A DNA stretch of 64,000 bases from Collybiopsis luxurians FD-317 M1 (GCA_000827265.1 KN834750.1:1899297-1963296), one strand, 5' to 3'; positions 44,126-55,602 are shown, numbered from the stretch's first letter. Notes: generated by a model from the sequence alone, not told the origin. Numbers and translations are program-made.

Positions 44126-46366
44126 ATGACAGTGGAAGTCGACGAGACTGCCCCCTTGCTTTCAGAAGGGGATGGCAACGCCAACGGACATGGAACCTTT
44201 CCTAACCAATCCATCCCTGCCGCAGAGCAACCTCAAGCCGAAGATCATATAGTAAACCCACAGAGATCTTTGCTCGCCATCGTGCGTGTCTATTTCATCC
44301 AATTGGTCGAATGTCAGAGCGCTAAAGACGTGATACCCTTACAGGTTATCCCGATGGCGCTCGGGACCTTTCTAGTCGCGATGGACTCGACCATCGTCGT
44401 AGCTTGTCAGTACATACATAGTAGTTTGAGACCCCATCCGCTCAGTGTTGACTTGGATTCTCAGCCTACGCTTCAATCGGTAACGAAATGCAGCAATTGG
44501 AGAAGACTTCCTGGATCGCAACCGGTTACATGCTTACCCTAACCAGTTTCCAGTGCGTAGCGTCTCTCTCACAGGCATCTTGACGAACTTGGAACCCAAG
44601 CTGGCTTTGATTTAGACCCCTTTACGGTAAACTCAGTGATATATTCGGCCGGAAGAGTTGCCTGTTGGTAGCCTATGTTATATTCGCTCTGGGATCTCTC
44701 TTCTGTGGACTGTCCAGAACGATGGAAGAGCTGATATTAGCTCGGGCGTTGGCCGGAATGTGCGCATCCCCTTTGGTACATGTACCCTCATTCTCTCACA
44801 CTGTTCTAATTTCAGTGGCGGCGGCGGGATGTCCACGTGAGTTTGTTGCGTAGGGAGGTACATTTAACTCAAGCTTCATTGTAGGGTAGTGAGCATAATT
44901 ATGTCCGACATTATTCCCCTGCGCTCAAGGGGAGTTTGGCAAGGTGATTCAGGGATTTTGCCTGTTTCACCTTTCGCTCATCTGTTTCATAGGCATAATC
45001 AATATTGTTTTTGCATCTGGCTCGTCTGTAGGTGCCCCTTTAGGTGGATTTTTATCTGATACAATCGGATGGAGATGGTAAGCTTTTCTCGATTTTACGG
45101 TTAAGCGGAGGATTCATTTTATTAGGGCTTTCTTAATTCAAGTTCCAGCTGTAATATTGGCGATCATATCCGTTTCCTTTGCACTTCACCTACCGCCTAC
45201 GGAAAGATCAGACTTCAAGGCGAAAATCAAAAGGGTCGATTTCATGGGTGCCACCACTCTCGTCACTTGCATATTCTTCTTTCTTTATGGTTTAGATAAC
45301 GGAGGGAACGTCTCGTGGAAAGACAGGACGACTGTCCTGTCTTTGATCGCATCTGCGATCCTTTTCTTCTGTTTCGGCTTCGTCGAAATGGAATGGGCAA
45401 GGGAACCTTTTGCCCCAAAACGAATTATTCTCAACAGATCGCTTATCGGAAGCTATCTCGTAAATTTCTTTGGTGTTGCCGCCCAGCTTTCCATGCTGTT
45501 CCACGTATCACTTTACCTTCAAGCAGTAGAACAAATGTCGCCTTCGCAAGTCGGATTTTGGCTTGTACCTGGTATAATCGGCGGTGTTTCCGGCAGCCTA
45601 GGCTCTGGGCTGATCATGAAGGCGACGGGAAAGTACTATTGGCTCACAGTATTAGAATATCTGTTACTAGTTGCAGGCTGCCTCACGATTATATCAGGTG
45701 CGGGAGTACTGATACATTCAGCTGTCATTATTGCCGTTGGTACGATCAGTTTGTGCTCGGTTCGTCTGTCTTTCGATGCTAATTATGTCCTTAGGTCAGG
45801 TATTGGGTGGTCTCGGAAATGGTGAGCTAGTTCATCTTCGAACATGCTCGGCATCTTTAACGTCTTTGAATAGGTGGAGGGATAACTACTAGTTTAATAT
45901 CTTTAATTTCGAACGCTGGGCAGAAGGATCAAGCGATAGCCACCGCTGGTTCGTTTCTCTGTCAAAAATTTTCCCATTTGTGAAGTTGTGATCTTTTTCT
46001 TTCCAGTTTCGTATCTCTTTCGCTCCATGGGGTCCGTAGTCGGACTTTCAATTGGAAGTACGATTCTTCAAGATGTTCTCCGCTCAATTTTGCGACGCAG
46101 ACTCACAGGACACGATATCGATGAGGTACTGATTTTTTTCTGATACGTCTCCCCGCGATTGTTGACGAACATTTCCCCATTAGATTGTCAGGCGTGTAAG
46201 AGAGTCACTCGACTATCTCGACCAGCTTGATCATAGGACAAAGAACATTGTCCTGGGAGCATACGAAGATGCTATTCACAAGACGATGTGGTTCAGTTTT
46301 TCCATGGCGGTTTGTGCAGCCGTTTCGTCGTTGTTCATCAGAGAGAAGTCGCTGAGTGGACGGTGA
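44126..46366 (+). CDS. MFS transporter, drug:H+ antiporter / vacuolar amino-acid type, 548 aa
   Basis: Twelve exons: 44126-44281, 44345-44405, 44465-44552, 44616-44759, 44816-44836, 44885-44943, 44993-45077, 45126-45759, 45800-45821, 45874-45948, 46007-46125 and 46184-46366, all in phase. It starts MTVEVDETAPLLSEGDG. Motif C-like and loop signatures are seen: FLVAMDSTIVVASYASIG, LYGKLSDIFGRKSCLL (MFS motif A), RALAGIGGGGMST and GGFLSDTIGWRW. About 14 hydrophobic segments point to the DHA2/Azr1-Fnx1 group, which exports drugs or moves basic amino acids into the vacuole. The acidic di-leucine-like ETAPLL near the N-terminus would fit vacuolar sorting. Exons of 21 and 22 nt are unusually short. 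An in-frame ATG at 44063 is an alternative start. Confidence 0.88.
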
Positions 46367-47447
46367 GATTAGGGATGTCGACTCCATATCGATATCTATT
46401 TTACTATCTAAACATGTATCAATAGTGTCCATTCCTATCCCGCCCTGAAGTTTGGGGTTCAACGTCCATTTCAAATAGATTCTTGTTCGAGAAAATAAGA
46501 TGTGTATCGGGGGTTTGGGAACCGCGGGACGGAGAAACAGAGTCCGGATTCATGTCATCAAGATGGAGGTGGGACCGCATCGGATTGAGATTGAAGAAAA
46601 AAAATTTTATCTTGACCTTTAGACTCAGCGGCGGGGGCGTTGCCTTGAGAATCAATCCTCGAAGTTGATTTCGACCAGGAAAGGTTGCGAGCTTCGTGGC
46701 ATTCGTGTAAGTTCCGAGGCGACAAATCTACAGAAATCTTCAGTCACTTTCTACTCAGATAAAGCGGCCATACTGTAGGGAAGGGGAAGAAGCTCATATT
46801 TGGAAAATATATACACTCGGTCCTAGGTACATAAAGGCGCCTTGGTCTCCTGCTCAAATTGAACCAAAATTGAACGGTCAGCTTCCTATGTGGGCTCAGG
46901 ACACAAGACGTATTGCTCCGCGGTATTGCTGCCCTGAATATTTTCCTAAATCCCGGTTCGGTTAGACTCGTCGTCATCGCCGTCGCTGATGATCCAATTG
47001 CTGTCTCCATACTCCCATACATACTGACTTACTTCGAAGTTTATTGAGATTTTTTTCAATTCAAACAGCCACAGGACAGGGGGACAGTCTCTCCCTACGC
47101 GAACTGACATTCATTTTTTAAGAAACCGGAAATATCGCCGCCATGACCTTTCTTCTGATCCATGGATTTCGTTGGAACAGGACTGCTCTCAAATTGTAGG
47201 TCTCAAATATTCCGATGATTCGCTGATGAATTTTTTGAGGGGCTACCACGGCCTGAAATGGGCAAATTATTCATATAGGATAAACATCAACTTTCATTTC
47301 AGAGCGAAGGTAACTAGTAGCAGTACAGAGAACTACGTAATTTGCAAATTCATTTCCAAGACTTTCTGTTGAGTTGAGAATACAGCCCTCAACTGGATAG
47401 GGACATAGCAGATAAAGTATTTTTCAAACGGGTAAACTCTCGCCAGT
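46367..47447. other. Intergenic, convergent gene ends; no gene seen
   Basis: Lies between the 3' ends of the MFS gene and the zinc-finger gene. Small frames on both strands (for example 46744-47022) lack family features. Confidence 0.5.
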
Positions 47448-49846
47448 TCAGTGAGAGAGATCAAGCTTGAAGAGACAGTAGAGAAGGAGGGCGTTGTCAC
47501 AGACAGGACATTTCGACGAACTTATCACAGATTCGGTGATACATTTTTCACAGAATAGGTGACCACAAATTGTCGCTGTGCAGTCGGTACATGGGTCCTG
47601 CATGCAGAGTCGGCAGTGGAAACCCCACGAGGCCACAGTCGTGGCCGGTGAAAGAGAGGGTTCGGTGATGCTGCGGTCGGTGGAGGTACTAGTAACACTG
47701 GTGGAAAGGGTCGGGGTTGGGGTTGCAAGTTGCTTGCTCACGATACGCTGTTGCACTGCAGGTCGGAACTGAGAAGACCAAGCATCTATGAAAAGTTGAA
47801 CATTCGTTCGAAAAAAGTTTCCGGCATCACCTACCACTGCGAGGCAAGCCTTTGCTGGTATTGAAGCTGATCGGAGAGTCTCTCAAGGACGATAGAAAGT
47901 CATGACCTTCCAACGCCAAAAGAGAATCATTGGGCTTAAACCCATAGCGGGCATAGCTTTGATCCAGTGTCGTCGAGATGGATGAGCGAACTGATTCGAG
48001 GGCGGCTTGCTTACCCTTCAATCCTGTGTTTATTTGAGGTAAGGGCGGACGATTAGCGACTTCAGACCCCCACTGAGGCCAAGGGTCTTTGAATGCCGGA
48101 GCAATAGTCGATTGAGATACAGGTGTGGAAGGGTCCGGGGAGATCGAGGGGAGATCCTCTAATCCGACGGGTGAGCATACTTCAGGGGAAGAAACCTCGC
48201 CTGAAGGTCTACAACATATCAGTAATGTCAGCATACAAAAGAAAAAAAAATATTAACGAAGTTCAGTCACCGGGATGGAGGGTTCACGGTCCAGAACGAT
48301 TGAGGACGGAGAGCGAGTTGTAGATTAGAGCTTGGCTGGTCTTCCAAAAGAAGATAGTTTGCAGTATTCTTAGCAGTAGTTTCTACGGCAGTTTCAGCCG
48401 CATCTTGCTTCGTAGCCTCCCACTAGTAGCTAATGTTAGAGTAGTATAGATATATATTGAATCCTGGCTCACCTTCGCTTTGCTGACAATGAATGACTCG
48501 TCGAGATCAACACCTTGTCCGGCGACAGTCTCATCTGGGAATACCTAGGGATGAAAGCTTTTAACGATGCAAACGTCTGACCGAATGAAGAGAACCTACG
48601 CATGATGACCAAACCGAACTACGGCTGCTCTCTTCAAATTCTATCGGGGAGCCAGACACACTCCCATTGAGCTGGGCAGGGCTCAATTCTCGGCTCTGAA
48701 ACGCAGGTGCATTATACAACGAGTTCCAACGCCGAAAAGTTAGTAACAAGACTCACATCTACTTCAGGCAATCCGACTCCTTTGTCTTCTCCGCTAGAAG
48801 ACTTATCATCTAATGGACTCTGGATGTCCGACTCGGAATGCAATGACACGTAATGCTATGTAAATGTTCAGTACTAAAATCCATTGACAAACAATCAGAC
48901 GGACCTTCTCGTGCTCTTCATCATTTTCGAATCCCAGGTCGCATATAGTACAAGTCGGATGCTTCTTGGAGGCGAGGAAATGATGTTGAAGTTCTGATAG
49001 GCTATCGTACTGCCTCTGGCATTGCTGACACCGCGTGTCTCCATGTTCCTTCCGGAAATGCTACAATCGCATGGTGGTATCAATGACACGGAACGACAAG
49101 AATGAAAAACGTTGCAAACGCACCTGATCGAGTCCTTCATCGTCTACAAAACCAACTTTGCAGACACGGCAAGAAGGATGACTAGGCGATGTATAATAGT
49201 GTTTTGACAGATCCCTTTTGAGAGAGAACGCAACGTTGCACGGTTTACAGACAAAAGGGTGGGCTTCTTTGCAGTGCTAAGAATGTAGTGAGCACAGGAA
49301 AGCCAATAGTAAGGGTGAACGGGACTAACATCCTCACACATTTGCTTGTTGAAGAATCCTTTACCGCACACCTCGCAGTTGGGGTGAGCCGGGGACCCTC
49401 GGAAGTGCTCTTGCAAATTGTTTTGAAACTCGAATTTCTTTTGACATGGCTGGCAGTAAAGCCAGGTCGATTCAGAGTTCGATGACTCGTCGCTGATCGA
49501 GCGCGGAGCACGTCTGGTAGGAGTCGAGAACGTAGAGTGTCTTTCACGAGCAGGAGAGTTGGTCGAGTTGGTCTTGATCGACGATTCGCCTTTGACGACC
49601 TTGTAGGGAGTCTCGTTCTGAGGCGTCATAGCGTGCTTGGATTTCATGTGCTGGAAAAGAAACGTCTACCGCCGAGTTAATTTGTGATAAACCCCGATGA
49701 CTGACCTCTTTGAGAGCTTGATCGTCGCCAAAAATACCATCGCATTTGCTGCAGATAAAATGGGCTCGTGAAGACTTTCGCAGATGGCTACGCAAGCCAC
49801 CCGGGTTGTGGAAGGTCCTTTCGCAAACGGGACAGTGAGGCGTCAT
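47448..49846 (-). CDS. C2H2 zinc-finger protein with C-terminal RING finger, 633 aa
   Basis: Ten exons: 49846-49706, 49650-49330, 49276-49124, 49060-48905, 48855-48757, 48695-48600, 48544-48473, 48422-48271, 48208-47835 and 47785-47448. Eight C2H2-like fingers lie in the N-terminal half, starting with CPVCERTF, CSKCDGIF, CQPCQKKF, CEVCGKGF, CKPCNVAF, CRVCKVGF, CQQCQRQY and CTICDLGF. They alternate between longer and shorter spacing before the last His. A low-complexity Ser/Pro region follows. The C-terminus is a RING: CRLCMQDPC, CGHLFCEKC, then CPVC, ending LDLSH. RING fingers usually recruit ubiquitin E2 enzymes, so a nuclear or RNA-linked E3 ligase is likely. The target is unknown. Confidence 0.88.
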
Positions 49847-50459
49847 AGCTAAAGGAGGCTGAGCTGAAAGAAACACGACCTTGCATCTTTTTAACTAAGA
49901 TGAGCCCAGTTTCCCGTCCTTGTGTTTCTCTCATGTCCTCCAGCCTGCAAATGCCAAACGAGGAGAGAGTCAGATGGCAACTTCCGTGAATCCGTCAAGA
50001 CCCTGCACGCATCGGACATGCCGGATCTGTTTCAAAATCTATGTAGTTGCATACTTACCAATGTAACATTTCCCGAGTAGGAATTTTAATTAACGTAGAG
50101 CTGCATACTTGTTTTCGTCACGCGGACTTTGAGCTGCCTCGAGGTCGATATGTGCAGATCAGGTTGAAGATCCTTAATTTTCAAGTTCGGAAATCCTATA
50201 GCTCAGGAAGGCTATATCAGGGACTGGGGATTGATCTTAGGGGTGCGATGCTTAGATTTTTTTCGCCAGCAGAGCAAACCAGATTCAAGGACGAATCTAA
50301 TGAATTGAAAACTGTTCGATGGAGATTTGTTGAGATAGTAGTCTAGACAAAGAAATCTGTGAATCTATCCTTCATTGCCGTATCGCTATACTTAAAAGAT
50401 CCTTCTGTCGTTTCAAACCAAGGCACGAACCAGATTAACGAGCTGATTGGCGGCGAAAA
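49847..50459. other. Intergenic; no supported gene
   Basis: Upstream of the zinc-finger gene and downstream of the DUF4336 gene. The plus-strand frame 50047-50346 shows no motif or splice support. Confidence 0.5.
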
Positions 50460-51740
50460 TCACAAGTAGGATTTGTACGCTGCCTTCCAGGCCGCCATTC
50501 CTTTGGATTCGATCACGTCCTGACCGCGGATTAAAATTTCAGTGCAGACGTAGAATTGACATACTTACTCCATGGCAAGGAATAATTCTCTCGAAGTCCC
50601 AATTGGCAACAGTCTTGACGTCTCGTTTCATGGCCCTACAGAAAATCAGTAGTGAGATTGATTACACAAGAAGAGCACCAACTCTTGGTCCTCTCCCATC
50701 GAAGAGGCAAACGATGAATGGAACCAAGAATATGGCCCAAAATTCCCTATAAGAGGAAGACGTCCTGATGACTTAGACTTCGAATACTAAAAGGTAGGTT
50801 AACCCCTTGGTTCATCATTTTGTATCGGGACGAACCTGCTCAGTCGGAGGAAGATTAAACAGCAAATCAGCTTGAATCATGGACTTCGATGCAGGGTGGA
50901 AGAAAGCGACATCCTTGTTCTTGAAACCGGAAAAATAGCTACGAAGGATCCGGAAGCAATCAGAAAAAAACTAAAAAAAAACTAACAGGAAAAGCGACGA
51001 AGCTTCACGAACCAATGCTGAACCTAGGAGCCACCCAGTGACTTAATGTCGGGCAAACGACAGAAAAAGAAGATTTCTTACATCTTCTTCGAAGCCGTAT
51101 TTAGTACCTTCTGGATCTGAGCCCCAGACTGTTCCCGAGATGAGAAAAAAAAGATGCATTATAGCAATAACGGTGTCAGGTTTACCTCCGTCAAACTTCA
51201 GCGTCTTATCCGCGACTCTCTCAACGGCGGCCTTTGGTGCGATGAGTTTAGCTTCAGGATAAGCCTTCTTATATTCGCCTACAGCCTTGAAGTTATTTCT
51301 TACATCCATAGACCGAAGGTCAGAGAAACTTACTGAGGAAGAGATGATGAACAGCGTCTGCGCCAATGATAAACCTACAGATTCCCGTGGAGTCAAATAA
51401 GGCCCGAAAAAAATCGGTAGAGCGGCTCACTTTATGGGCCCGAGCTCATCCAATTTTGCCTTGGTCTCAGTATCCAAGGGAGTCGAAGCCAACACCCAGA
51501 CTCCCCGGCCGTCTTGCATCTTCACGGCTGTCGACCTTCCTCCCACAGGAAAAACACCAAAACGGGCGAAAGGGCTAAAGGAGATTCATGAACAAAACGT
51601 AAATTCGGGAAGAATCCAGGCAAGCAGCCATACCGAGAAAATATCCAAATGTCTTTGCCGACCTGAAGGTCCCTGCGTCAGATATGACTGAATCCGTTCA
51701 GAAAATGAATACTGACTTCTCTGATTACAGTTTCTGACAT
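50460..51740 (-). CDS. DUF4336 (metallo-hydrolase-like) protein, 240 aa, 11 exons
   Basis: Exons 51740-51717, 51662-51634, 51574-51431, 51374-51334, 51278-51186, 51128-51082, 51023-51013, 50938-50836, 50786-50683, 50635-50569 and 50519-50460. Start MSETVIREVGKDIWIFSRPF. Further blocks: VFPVGGRSTAVKM, FIIGADAVHHLFLSEYKKAY, PEAKLIAPKAAVERV, KNKDVAFFHPASKSMIQADL, SKSSGRLPLIGNFGP and WDFERIIPCHGDVIE. The GADAVHH and CHGD histidines resemble metal ligands of beta-lactamase-fold hydrolases, to which DUF4336 is related as I recall. Exon 7 is only 11 nt and is needed to join EED to CYFSGF in frame. Enzymatic activity is unknown. Confidence 0.88.
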
Positions 51741-51899
51741 GTCGAGTTGATTCTGTCGAGTTGGAGGCGAATAGAGTCGTGACGAGGCCTTTTTGTTCTC
51801 ATCATATTTCACATGTTTTTCCTGGAAGATTCGGAGGAGGCTGCGCGTCCGCGAAGAATCGGGAACTGAATTACAATGACGTAGTGAGTGATTATCATA
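51741..51899. other. DUF4336 upstream region
   Basis: Short upstream region containing no second gene. The HIR1-like fragment begins after it. Confidence 0.4.
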
Positions 51900-53510
51900 A
51901 CCGTCATGCGTGATTGCGTGACAACGCGTTGCGCAACGGGACGCGTCTGATGCGGCATTGTCATTAACACAGAAAATAATAGAATAGTAGGTTCTACACT
52001 GCCAGTAGTCTACAGTACAAATACTAGAACAATAATTTACACACCCTTGAAAGACATCTTGATTCCGCCGATCCTACTCCATGTGGCCAGGGCATGCCAA
52101 GCTACCCAGTGATACCAACTTTCAAGAAACAAAGTGCCCTCAAGAGACTCGGAGCCCTTATTGAATTTATACATCATAGCCTTCAAAAGCTCTCCCTTAA
52201 TTACTTGCAGCTATTGGATATTTTTCTTCCCAAGCCTACTGCAAAGAAAAGCTTCGACGAGATTTCCGAATCTCGACAATATCAAAACCTAGTACCTTCA
52301 AGGGCGACTACCACCAGTAGTGCAATCCTGGGATGAACATACCTTCTTCCCATTGGTGACTAGACATCGAGAACCACATCAGGAAAAAGTTCCATATGCC
52401 CAGGCTAGCAGTGGCTAGTCTCAGAGAGTCCAGGTAAGCCTAGGCCACCCAGGCTGCCTGGGCTGCCCAGGTCAGCTGGAGTGGTCAGGAGACACCCCCC
52501 CAATTCCTGAGGATCCTGAAGATGCCTGAGGTTTCTATAAAGATCTCTCAGAGTGCCTGAGGCTTCCCTGATGATCCCTGGGAAACCCTGGGTAGCCCTG
52601 GGAAACCCTGAGACTTCAAAGAATAAATTTAAAATAATATTATATCTTACTCTATTCTTCTACCACTCTATCTTATACTCCATCTACTAGCTCTGTATTA
52701 ACCCTCTAAGCTATAGTATTGCACTATATTGTATGTAATGATAGTTTCTCACCTACTATTCCATACCTACACTTTATAGCACAGTTTATTATATTATTGT
52801 ATTTAGTATCAGCTTTGTATTAAGCTAACATACTCGAGCACAGTATATCAGTATAGTACAGACCCTATACATATGTATATAGTATATGTACAATGGTTTA
52901 TAATGATAGTAAACATATTCTGACTATGGGAAAATTTTTTTGATTGTAGACAGTTCACAGTGAGCACATCATGTGATTTGTTTTAAAAGCAAAATTCTGT
53001 GAATATTTCCAGCTATATAAATGTTCCTTTTGTGTATTTACACAAGATTACTACTTCACTATGTGTTTGTAATATAATTTTATATTATTTGTATGATTTA
53101 TAATATTTCTGCTCCAGGGATCCCCAGGGATCCCCAGGGACCCCCAGAGAGCCCTCAAAGACATTTCAGAGATACTTCAGAAATCTCTCAGAGAGCTTGA
53201 AGGTCTCTAGGATTTTGGCCATAGCCTAGGCTGCCCAGGCTACCCAGGCTACCCAAAGCTCCCAGAGGTGCCTAGGCTAAAACCAAAATCCTAGAGAGCC
53301 CTCAAAGACACTTCAGAAATCTCTCAGGGAGCTTAAAGGTCTTTAGGAATTTGGCCATAGCCTAGGCTACCCAGGCTACCCAAAGCTCCCAGGGGTGCCT
53401 AGGCTAACCTGGGCCAAGGGTAGTTTTCCTGATGCACCAAGTGCGGCGACAGCACAAAAATGCACTTTCGCTACTATGACAGGTGACAATATAGAGTCAA
53501 AAGTCTAAAC
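51900..53510 (-). pseudogene. Decayed fragment of a HIR1 copy, containing element M3
   Basis: 51905-52060 matches the HIR1 3' flank and last codons at 55838-55990 (gcgtgacaac, gttgcgcaacgggacgcgtc, aataatttaca). 52335-52376 plus 53435-53510 match HIR1 exon sequence at 56945-57060 (accttcttcccat, the gacatygasagaacca context, cggcagcacaaaa). The middle of the gene is deleted or rearranged, with a frame at 52094-52336 of unclear origin. The M3 element interrupts it. The intact HIR1 gene lies 2.4 kb away in the same direction, so this is a partial tandem duplicate with the F-box gene between. Confidence 0.7.
52377..53434 (+). mobile_element. Non-autonomous element with CAYCAGGAAAA ends, copy M3 (1058 bp)
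   Basis: Starts CATCAGGAAAA and ends TTTTCCTGATG, flanked by CA on both sides (52375-52376, 53435-53436). The homologous uninterrupted site is in HIR1 near 56980. Subterminal zones carry many CCCAGGcTrCC and tccctggga-type repeats, and a 90-bp right-end segment is itself duplicated (around 53195-53270 and 53310-53385). The core shares gattgtagacagttcacag with M1 and M2. No coding potential. Confidence 0.87.
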
Positions 53511-53910
53511 ATCAAGTCTGCTCGAACAAAGATCCTCAGATCCAACCTCGGTCAAAAAGTATCAAAGCCAATATTCAATATAGTCTCCTGTAAGCAGCCT
53601 GCGATACACACTGACGATCATGAACGATGCGTGTGTATGAGTGTTCAATACAACCATAAGGATCTTGTGAGTAGACTAACTTTGCATTTCTGTCATAGGC
53701 GAAATTCTGACCAACTTCCTTCTTTCAAAAAGCGTGAATCTGGAATATCAACCAGATCCAACTGCGAAATGCCTGAATTGAAATGAGATTCGCGCTTACG
53801 TAAATGCTAATCATTCTTCTTCAATACCACCACGTCGAGTCTCTACAGGTAGTACGGATTTCTTCAGATTGGCTTGAAGAAAAAAACATTAACACTCTGC
53901 GATTAGTAGC
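53511..53910. other. Upstream region of the F-box gene
   Basis: No gene was recognised. It likely contains the promoter and 5'UTR of the F-box gene. Confidence 0.4.
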
Positions 53911-55602
53911 ATGTTGAAATTTTTCGACAACTCCTTCGGCGAATTGGCTCAGCATACCGTTTCTTGTATCGATGAGCTCACTCGAAAAATAGTCATACAC
54001 GATAATGAACCGACCTTTGACCGCCTTCGTCGGGGCGACTTCGCCTCGCAATTGGATCCTTCTTTTGGTGACGCTGAAGTACGCTTAGCTGAATACGACC
54101 GAAGCATTTGCCTGATGGAGGAAGCTTTGCTCAAGCTCAAGAGTGCCCGGGCAGGCTTCAAATGGTCGGTAGACGTTTCTCTGTCCCTCTGCGCCCCTAT
54201 TCGCAGCCTTCCCAAGGACATTTTGGTTGAAATTTTCATGATTTACATTGAGGGGTTTTCGAATTCTGACTCATTTGGGGCGAGCAGTCGCACGTATGGT
54301 GTAACTTTGAGCTCAAAATACCGGGGATCAGGTTTTTTGCCTCGCATTTCCAGTCCAAATTTCAGTCTTTCACATATCTGCTCTTTTTGGCGGAAAGTGG
54401 TATTCTCGAATCCTACTTTCTGGTCCTCCTTATCCCTTGACCTGGGGGCTTTCGAGGGGCATAAAAAAGAGTGCATTCTATCCTTTCTTTCCGAACGTCT
54501 CTCGCTTTCGAAGCAGGCTCCGCTCAACCTTGACCTCAAACTGGCCGATGAACCGGATTGTTTGAGCCAGGAACGAGCACTTCCTCTGTTGCTGAAACAA
54601 GTACAGCGATGGGAGCGTCTCTCCTTGCGATATTCCAAAACCAATTCCATATGGCCGCTTCTAACCTGGTTCAAATCTACTGATCAGCCTCCCGTCCTTC
54701 CAAGTCTTAAGCATGTCGTCCTCCATTTTTCCAGCGCTTCTGAGCGGCCTCTCAGACTCCCCTCAATATTTATTCGAAATACGCATTTGGAAACACTTTC
54801 AGCGGAGTATTTCAAATTGTCTTGGGCTGATCTCTGCCAGAGCAACGTTCTGTCGATAAAGAAGCTTAGTGGAGTCTATCTTTCAGATGCATCCTTCGGG
54901 CAATTTTTGAGTCGTATGCCCTCACTCGAGACATGCATATTGACCACGACTGGACTGACAGTCGGTACAGAGCCTTTAAACATATCCCATTATTCCAGCC
55001 TCCGTCATTTATCAGTTTCCTATATTAGCTGCCCCATAAAAACATGGCAGACCATTCGTTTGCCTCTTCTCACTCATCTCTCGGTGGACGTGTTGTTCGA
55101 CGATACGCCTGAAATCACCGTAGAGGCTATATCTTCGATGCTTCTTCGGTCAAAAGCCACATTGCAATCAGTGGAATTACATCAAATCTTTGCCCGCGAA
55201 GCAATAAATTTCATTGATGCGCATCCCTCTCTGATAAATGTCACTGTCACTGGGTATTGCCAAACGAAAGATGGCGGACAATATCCTGGGGACTTGTTAC
55301 CTCGCCTTACCATTTCGCAAGGTAGCGACGAGCCGATTCTAGGGCCCAATCTGCAGTCGTTTACCGCCAAATTTTGCAAACATTTCGACGAGGAGTATTC
55401 GACTTACCGTGTAAAGGAGGATTTGGTCAAACTGGTTCAGTCCAGAGCTGATGCGAACTCTTTACCTCCTGGAGTAGCCGTTCTGCGAGAAGTCTCACTT
55501 CTTCTGGGCGCGGAAAGGAGGCAGGAAGTGAATTATATAAGGAATCATCTAGAGCCTCTCGTCGCGTCTGGGCTGGGATTTCACTGTACTGTAGATTGGT
55601 AG
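53911..55602 (+). CDS. F-box-like protein, intronless, 563 aa
   Basis: One uninterrupted frame of 563 codons, rare among its intron-rich neighbours. An N-terminal helical region is followed by an F-box-like motif around residues 92-165: PIRSLPKDILVEIFMIYIEG, then FSLSHICSFWRKVVFSNPTFW with SSL. The rest has leucine-rich spacing (LPSLKHVVLHFSS, HLETLSAEYFKL, SLETCILTTTGL, SLRHLSVSYISC), as in Agaricomycete F-box proteins that act as substrate receptors of SCF ubiquitin ligases. Members of this family are numerous and lineage-specific. Substrate unknown. Confidence 0.85.
   Translation: MLKFFDNSFGELAQHTVSCIDELTRKIVIHDNEPTFDRLRRGDFASQLDPSFGDAEVRLAEYDRSICLMEEALLKLKSARAGFKWSVDVSLSLCAPIRSLPKDILVEIFMIYIEGFSNSDSFGASSRTYGVTLSSKYRGSGFLPRISSPNFSLSHICSFWRKVVFSNPTFWSSLSLDLGAFEGHKKECILSFLSERLSLSKQAPLNLDLKLADEPDCLSQERALPLLLKQVQRWERLSLRYSKTNSIWPLLTWFKSTDQPPVLPSLKHVVLHFSSASERPLRLPSIFIRNTHLETLSAEYFKLSWADLCQSNVLSIKKLSGVYLSDASFGQFLSRMPSLETCILTTTGLTVGTEPLNISHYSSLRHLSVSYISCPIKTWQTIRLPLLTHLSVDVLFDDTPEITVEAISSMLLRSKATLQSVELHQIFAREAINFIDAHPSLINVTVTGYCQTKDGGQYPGDLLPRLTISQGSDEPILGPNLQSFTAKFCKHFDEEYSTYRVKEDLVKLVQSRADANSLPPGVAVLREVSLLLGAERRQEVNYIRNHLEPLVASGLGFHCTVDW

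Noticed and set aside
46744..47022. 92-codon minus-strand frame
   Set aside because: No recognisable family and in a gene-free convergent region; kept as unannotated.
50047..50346. Possible 99-aa plus-strand protein
   Set aside because: No motif, no splice partner and no conserved context; lies between two minus-strand genes.
54243..54674. 143-codon minus-strand frame
   Set aside because: Antisense shadow of the F-box gene.
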